Positions 23,001 to 26,285 of a stretch of 26,285 bases of DNA are shown here, in pieces (position 1 is the first letter of the stretch; every line of letters begins with the position of its first letter). Source of the DNA: a virus; the IMG/VR virus record IMGVR_UViG_3300049156_000034, positions 1 to 26,285 of that record; one strand, written 5' to 3'. A model generated the notes under the pieces. It had not been told where the DNA came from. It saw only the letters and a list, made by a program, of their open reading frames with translations, and made no database searches. The position numbers were made by a program, and so were the translations under genes.

Positions 23001-26000
23001 TACCTCCAGCTCCACCGCCAGAAGTTCCAGAGCCTACTCCAGAAGCAGAGCCAGGTGTCGGACCCCCGCCTACTGTTGGAGAACCTACTCCAGAACCCAT
23101 ACCAGGACCCCTACCCCCTGGAGTCGAGCCCGAACCTGTGGGACCTGCAGGAGAACCTGGAGGAGAACCACCCGGAGTTGTTCCGCCCGCCGTTCCTGAT
23201 GAACTTGTACCTGAACCGGAAGTTGAGCCTGAAAGACCTGAAAGAGAGCCTGGACCTCCAGAGCCAGAGCCCACCCCCGAGCCCGAACCAGTCGAAGTCG
23301 GCGCTCCAGAGATTGCACCTGTCGGAGTACCTGGAGCTGAGTCTCCCATAGAACAAGACATTAGGACTGTCACCGATGAAGATTTGGATGATATGTTCGG
23401 TGAACCTGATGGCCGCCCCGAAATCCCCCTGTCCCCCGAACAAGAAGATGTACCCCCTGATCGTCCTGATGATGTAAATGAAACACTCAAGGGTAATGAT
23501 CTGAATCAAAGGTGGGATGAATACTTTGAGCAAGTTGCTACCTTTTGGACAGGTCGCCCCGCTCCCGAGCCAATAATCACCGAAGAGATCAAGCCTCTTG
23601 GCGCTGGTGAAAGTCTGCTTGATGCCATTGAAGAAACTGGCAAGGCCGGAAAAGAGTTAGCCAAGGGCCTGAATACTTTATTCGGCGGCAAAGACCCGAG
23701 CCGTGTCAGCATGGGCTTTACTTTTGATGAGGAGACTTACGCCCAGGCGAAGCCTCATTTTGATGCAGCCTTGAAACATGCCTTACAAGCAGGGCTGAGT
23801 CTAAGGCAGGTAGTCGATCAACTCATTGCGAAATATGGCGATGTGATTAAGCCCTATCTGCGCAGGTGGATTGAAGAAGGACGTGAGCGCAAGAAGATCC
23901 AAAAGATCCATGAAGATGAATATCAAGTAACCTACATACCAAAATCACGCGGGCAGATCGTTGACGAAACCATGATGCCACGCATGCAGCGCCAAGCCGT
24001 GAACCAAGCCCTCGATAATCTCGAGGAAAGAATCGGTGATATTGATGAATTTGTAGCCAGGGAAATGCGCTTTCCCTCGGTTGAGGAATTATGGAATCAT
24101 CCTGATGGTAGGTCGCGTTTCTCTGCAGATCAGATAGATGCGCTCGCTCTTGCCATTGACAATTTGAAGAACGGCAAGGCAATGATCGTTGGTGATGCTA
24201 CTGGAGTAGGCAAAGGCCGAGTAGCTGCAGCGATTATGGATTGGGCTCGCTGGCATGGACACATTCCGATTTTCTTTACTGAGAAAGCGACTCTCTTTAC
24301 AGATATTTATCGAGATATGATTGATATTGGCCGTGACTTTAATCCCTTTATCATGGGTGCAAGAGATAAGGGAACGATTGTTGATAAGGAAGGCAAGCTA
24401 ATATATCAACCCTTACCCGATACAAAGCGCAGAGCTTTCTTACAGCGCCTTGCAGGGGCAGGAACCCAAGCAGAAGCCCAAGAGATGTTGAAGGATGCTG
24501 GTTACGATATGATCGTGACCACGTATTCACAGATTCAAGCACCTGGGAACCTACAGCAACAAGTAATCCAAAGACTTTCTCCAGGCAATTATATGATATT
24601 GGATGAAGCGCATAATGCCGCTGGTGATTCTAATACCGGGGCGTACATGCGAGAAACCCTTGATAGAGTTGAGGGTGTAATTTATCTATCAGCTACCTTT
24701 GCCAAACGTCCTGATACGCTTTCGCTCTACAGAAAAACCGACATTAGCAAAGCGAACATGACTCACGAGGAGCTGGTGCATGCCTTAACCGCTGGTGGTA
24801 CTCCATTACAGGAGATTTTATCAACTGCATGGACTAAACAAGGTCAATACATCAGGCGTGAGAAATCATTTCGCGGTATAAGCATGCCTGTTAAATTCGA
24901 CACGAAGAATAGAGAACGAGACGAAGAGCGTTCCGATACCATGACGTTCCATTTGAGAGGCATGGTTCGGTTTGACAATAAGATGGCTGCCTTATTTGCT
25001 CATTGGAATGGCTTGTTAAAAACAGCATTACGCAGAGGTAAGGATGATTGGCTGGACTATATTACTGATCCCGATCTGTTGCATTTCATAAATGTAACTG
25101 GCATTGATCCGAGTTGGGATATAAGAAGTGGGAGATTTGTTGCCTCGAGTGTCAGCAAGACAACCTTTGCGGCCAAAGTACATAACGCTGTCAGGCAATT
25201 ACTGTTTTCAATCAATACTGAATTCTCAATAGAGGAAACCAAAGAAGCTCTTGCAGAGGGCAGGAAACCATTCATTGCTGTCAGTAATACCATGGGAACA
25301 TTCTTCAAGGAAATGGTGAACCTGGGTGAGATTAGTGAAGGCGATCCATTTAAGTTTTCTTACAATGATTCCCTGCGTATCCACCTCAATAGAATGCTAA
25401 ACATCAGAGTGACAGATACCAGGGGCAATAGTGACGTTATTGATTTTGACATAGATGCCTTGCCGAGTGACTTTGAACGTGACTTTAACGGCATGCAGGA
25501 GAGAATCGCAGAATCATTTACTGACTTACCTTTGAGTCCGATTGATATGATGCGAGAAGAGCTAGCAAAGGTTGATACGGTTGATCTAAACACAGGCAAA
25601 ACACGCAAGGTAGTTGTAGATGAGATAACCGATAGGGATTTCCGTGTTGATACAACTGATCCTCTGTTCCCGAAGCTCAAGTTTAGGCGCGGAACTGAAA
25701 AGTCACGTAGGAATCAGATAATCCGAGACTACAATAACGGTAAGATTGATGTGATAATAGTTAATGCTGCTGGAGCTGCTGGTTTATCAGCTCATGCTTC
25801 ATCTGAGTTTAAGGATCAACGAATCCGTAAATTCGTTGGCGCACAGGCTGACCTTGATGTTGCCGTTGAAGTACAGAAGATGGGTCGTATTCATCGAAAG
25901 GGTCAAGTTGTAACCCCTGAGTATGTAACTTTGGCGGCAGACCTACCCGCAAACAATAGACCAATTTCAATTCTGATGCGCAAGCTCAAATCTCTCAGCG

Positions 26001-26285
26001 CTAATACCTCTGCCAATACAGATTCAGTTTTAATGACTAAAGAAATCCCCGATATGATGAACAAATATGGGGATAGGGTAGTGCAAAAGTATCTGGCTGA
26101 TAATCCTGAAATGGCTTCCCTGCTAGGTACAATGGTTAGCCCCGACCAGCTTGACACGGCCCCACCTGCCGGGTTGATGGCGAAGATCACAGGAAGGGTA
26201 GCGTTACTCGCGGTTGCTCAACAAAAGACTTTCTATGAAGAAGTTGAATCTGAATACAACAATCTGATTCAGGATCTCAGGGATG
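20033..26285 (+). CDS. Giant DarB-like protein: N6-adenine methyltransferase fused to a Strawberry-notch helicase, 3' end cut by the window
   Basis: One uninterrupted frame of 2084 codons reaches the window edge. The N-terminus (about 1-340) has hydrophobic stretches near 203-228, 243-266 and 323-338. A methyltransferase follows: 'QQYSTP' (730-735), SAM-binding 'EPTAGTGML' (756-764) and catalytic 'NPPFG' (817-821), the signature of N6-adenine enzymes. A Pro/Glu-rich linker spans about 961-1107. The SF2 helicase has 'GDATGVGKGR' (1387-1396), 'DEAH' (1524-1527), 'SATFAKRPD' (from 1553), 'VNAAGAAGLS' (1910-1919) and 'QKMGRIHRKGQ' (1948-1958); the third and fifth are typical of Strawberry-notch helicases. 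Phage P1 DarB has the same pairing, is packaged, and protects injected DNA from type I restriction. The same role is inferred here. All key motifs are intact. The ribosome site is weak (AGGGAACT). Confidence 0.88.
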   Translation, partial: MPLEDFFSQFERDETTAQQKVAGRSMPDLIEPPVQAGTLVLKRPTPPVRTGTQLRNPNVEQQFQILEAEEQERQDPTGAAFLEQMLIRRPIGGLIQTYKGLMQLQRVVSKPFEKYDINAQLRTKVADRAVEHADRWLQHPWIQMPQAWREPIEFADMQEDAHLSFQERINKGEHHYYAQAAAWKDSLSKNAPRLLAVTSEASTSMAIAYGAGFLTGQYWLGPLILGMAESGPLAERALEAGVDPHTAVGIGVVSTAVIAALEMLPVETLLRYGGKRRIIAMIRQGGAEMTQELLQNLYSNTVEHYGWDETQEIWEGAFESGVSSFLLGSGAGLLAPEYQEQARKFEESKEPPPIELTEAFEEPAIELDEPAFPPHPFKLVDDPGLYIRARKDSPVFLSFRGATMNLEKASKEVGRPHELVQITNDKNEPIGWGLWSAPATVPEAGDVQGVEPTPEEEAAPPTIDQEIEDISDEEIDDLFEPTTPEGEAPEVPPLSTPTISVKLSEVLKQTEESVINEFNLASSPDLDINTPVSPEGELHTTRPDGTMVTVENATDAELEEVVRRRRQQVLQLWPQLGKGLGDVPMLVKSRVESLIRAENEIVRRRDEIEAPEPTPDVDYGTPADLNVGMLTEMFLQRLREGQTDLNKVKLQQIVAAQLGISRGDLLASEGFLHKPIEEAFEYAIVKRAREIITELGHPTIPAPAIYEQLKALYETQPRLATRTGISIETQQYSTPVHLAYLMQVMTETDGQTTVYEPTAGTGMLLTTTTPARVLANELVPTRADILRDQGFVVSQEDARGRIINSPSEGRMDVMLANPPFGSQLAVTVEDVRIMKLEHQIVMDALLAMKDDGKAAFLIGEHTIKETQTEPTRARKNFLNWLYSNYNVIANIEIPGSEYARQGTTFNVTLHVVDGRLAEVNPNLGWWTAFDQMLRVQSIDELAPIAEEIGRGKETTGREILAPPGVEEVPPSGEVVGPPVAPEPEGVEEELPPAPPPEVPEPTPEAEPGVGPPPTVGEPTPEPIPGPLPPGVEPEPVGPAGEPGGEPPGVVPPAVPDELVPEPEVEPERPEREPGPPEPEPTPEPEPVEVGAPEIAPVGVPGAESPIEQDIRTVTDEDLDDMFGEPDGRPEIPLSPEQEDVPPDRPDDVNETLKGNDLNQRWDEYFEQVATFWTGRPAPEPIITEEIKPLGAGESLLDAIEETGKAGKELAKGLNTLFGGKDPSRVSMGFTFDEETYAQAKPHFDAALKHALQAGLSLRQVVDQLIAKYGDVIKPYLRRWIEEGRERKKIQKIHEDEYQVTYIPKSRGQIVDETMMPRMQRQAVNQALDNLEERIGDIDEFVAREMRFPSVEELWNHPDGRSRFSADQIDALALAIDNLKNGKAMIVGDATGVGKGRVAAAIMDWARWHGHIPIFFTEKATLFTDIYRDMIDIGRDFNPFIMGARDKGTIVDKEGKLIYQPLPDTKRRAFLQRLAGAGTQAEAQEMLKDAGYDMIVTTYSQIQAPGNLQQQVIQRLSPGNYMILDEAHNAAGDSNTGAYMRETLDRVEGVIYLSATFAKRPDTLSLYRKTDISKANMTHEELVHALTAGGTPLQEILSTAWTKQGQYIRREKSFRGISMPVKFDTKNRERDEERSDTMTFHLRGMVRFDNKMAALFAHWNGLLKTALRRGKDDWLDYITDPDLLHFINVTGIDPSWDIRSGRFVASSVSKTTFAAKVHNAVRQLLFSINTEFSIEETKEALAEGRKPFIAVSNTMGTFFKEMVNLGEISEGDPFKFSYNDSLRIHLNRMLNIRVTDTRGNSDVIDFDIDALPSDFERDFNGMQERIAESFTDLPLSPIDMMREELAKVDTVDLNTGKTRKVVVDEITDRDFRVDTTDPLFPKLKFRRGTEKSRRNQIIRDYNNGKIDVIIVNAAGAAGLSAHASSEFKDQRIRKFVGAQADLDVAVEVQKMGRIHRKGQVVTPEYVTLAADLPANNRPISILMRKLKSLSANTSANTDSVLMTKEIPDMMNKYGDRVVQKYLADNPEMASLLGTMVSPDQLDTAPPAGLMAKITGRVALLAVAQQKTFYEEVESEYNNLIQDLRD
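22915..23355 (+). repeat. Pro/Glu/Gly-rich low-complexity linker
   Basis: About 147 codons made of imperfect short repeats built from PEP, EPEP, PGP and GEP elements. It lies inside the giant gene, between its methyltransferase and helicase. At DNA level the repeats centre on GARCCW and CCYGAR hexamers. It probably forms an extended spacer. It also creates long false frames on the other strand. Confidence 0.8.

Noticed and set aside
22845-23351. 168-codon + strand frame inside the giant gene
   Set aside because: It overlaps the linker in another frame, is made of Gln/Leu/Pro repeats, and cannot outcompete the frame carrying the enzyme motifs.
22822-23490. 222-codon frame on the - strand, rich in Ser, Gly and Pro
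   Set aside because: It is the complement of the Pro/Glu linker of the giant gene. Low-complexity DNA without stops produces it, and it has no ribosome site or recognisable motif.

Overview
The window is a contiguous piece of a tailed double-stranded DNA phage genome (Caudoviricetes). All supported genes lie on the + strand. They are packed end to end with many start/stop overlaps, and the largest gap between genes is about 105 bases. The gene set and order are TerS-like protein, TerL, a P22-like portal, scaffold, major capsid protein, adaptor, a P22 gp10-like tail hub and candidate internal virion proteins. This points to a podovirus-type virion packaged by TerL. No integrase, repressor, tRNA, rRNA, CRISPR array, insertion sequence, polymerase or lysin is visible. 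Nothing identifies the host beyond ordinary bacterial signals: AGGAGG-type ribosome binding sites, code 11, and occasional GTG or TTG starts. The phage is probably known only from metagenomic data, but that is inference.

Region by region: (1) 1-2565 is a sugar module: a truncated glycosyltransferase-like protein, a UDP-N-acetylglucosamine 2-epimerase with its catalytic residues intact, and a GT8-like glycosyltransferase with a DxD motif. (2) 2523-7544 is the packaging module: a small beta protein, a TerS candidate, TerL, a one-TM membrane protein, a cysteine-rich protein and the portal. (3) 7531-10672 holds a zinc-ribbon protein with an intrinsic terminator inside its coding sequence, a 50-residue gene, two very basic disordered proteins, and an acidic scaffold. 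(4) 10684-12804 holds the major capsid protein and two smaller structural proteins, each followed by a G/C hairpin. (5) 12845-18118 holds a head-tail adaptor enlarged by two probable beta inserts, a large tail hub with an internal duplication, a strikingly cysteine-rich tail protein and a zinc-ribbon protein. (6) 18121-26285 holds two low-complexity candidate ejection proteins and then a giant protein (at least 2084 residues) that runs off the window.

The giant protein is the most notable feature. One open frame joins a hydrophobic N-terminal region, an N6-adenine DNA methyltransferase, a Pro/Glu-rich linker, and a Strawberry-notch-type SF2 helicase. The same combination occurs in phage P1 DarB, an anti-restriction protein carried in the virion. 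Its place at the end of the internal-virion genes suggests that it is packaged and injected with the DNA to protect the incoming genome.

The genes probably work as one late transcript: packaging, prohead assembly, head completion and tail assembly, then internal proteins. The hairpins and the intragenic terminator probably adjust transcript levels around the abundant capsid genes. The sugar module may modify the virion or the host surface.
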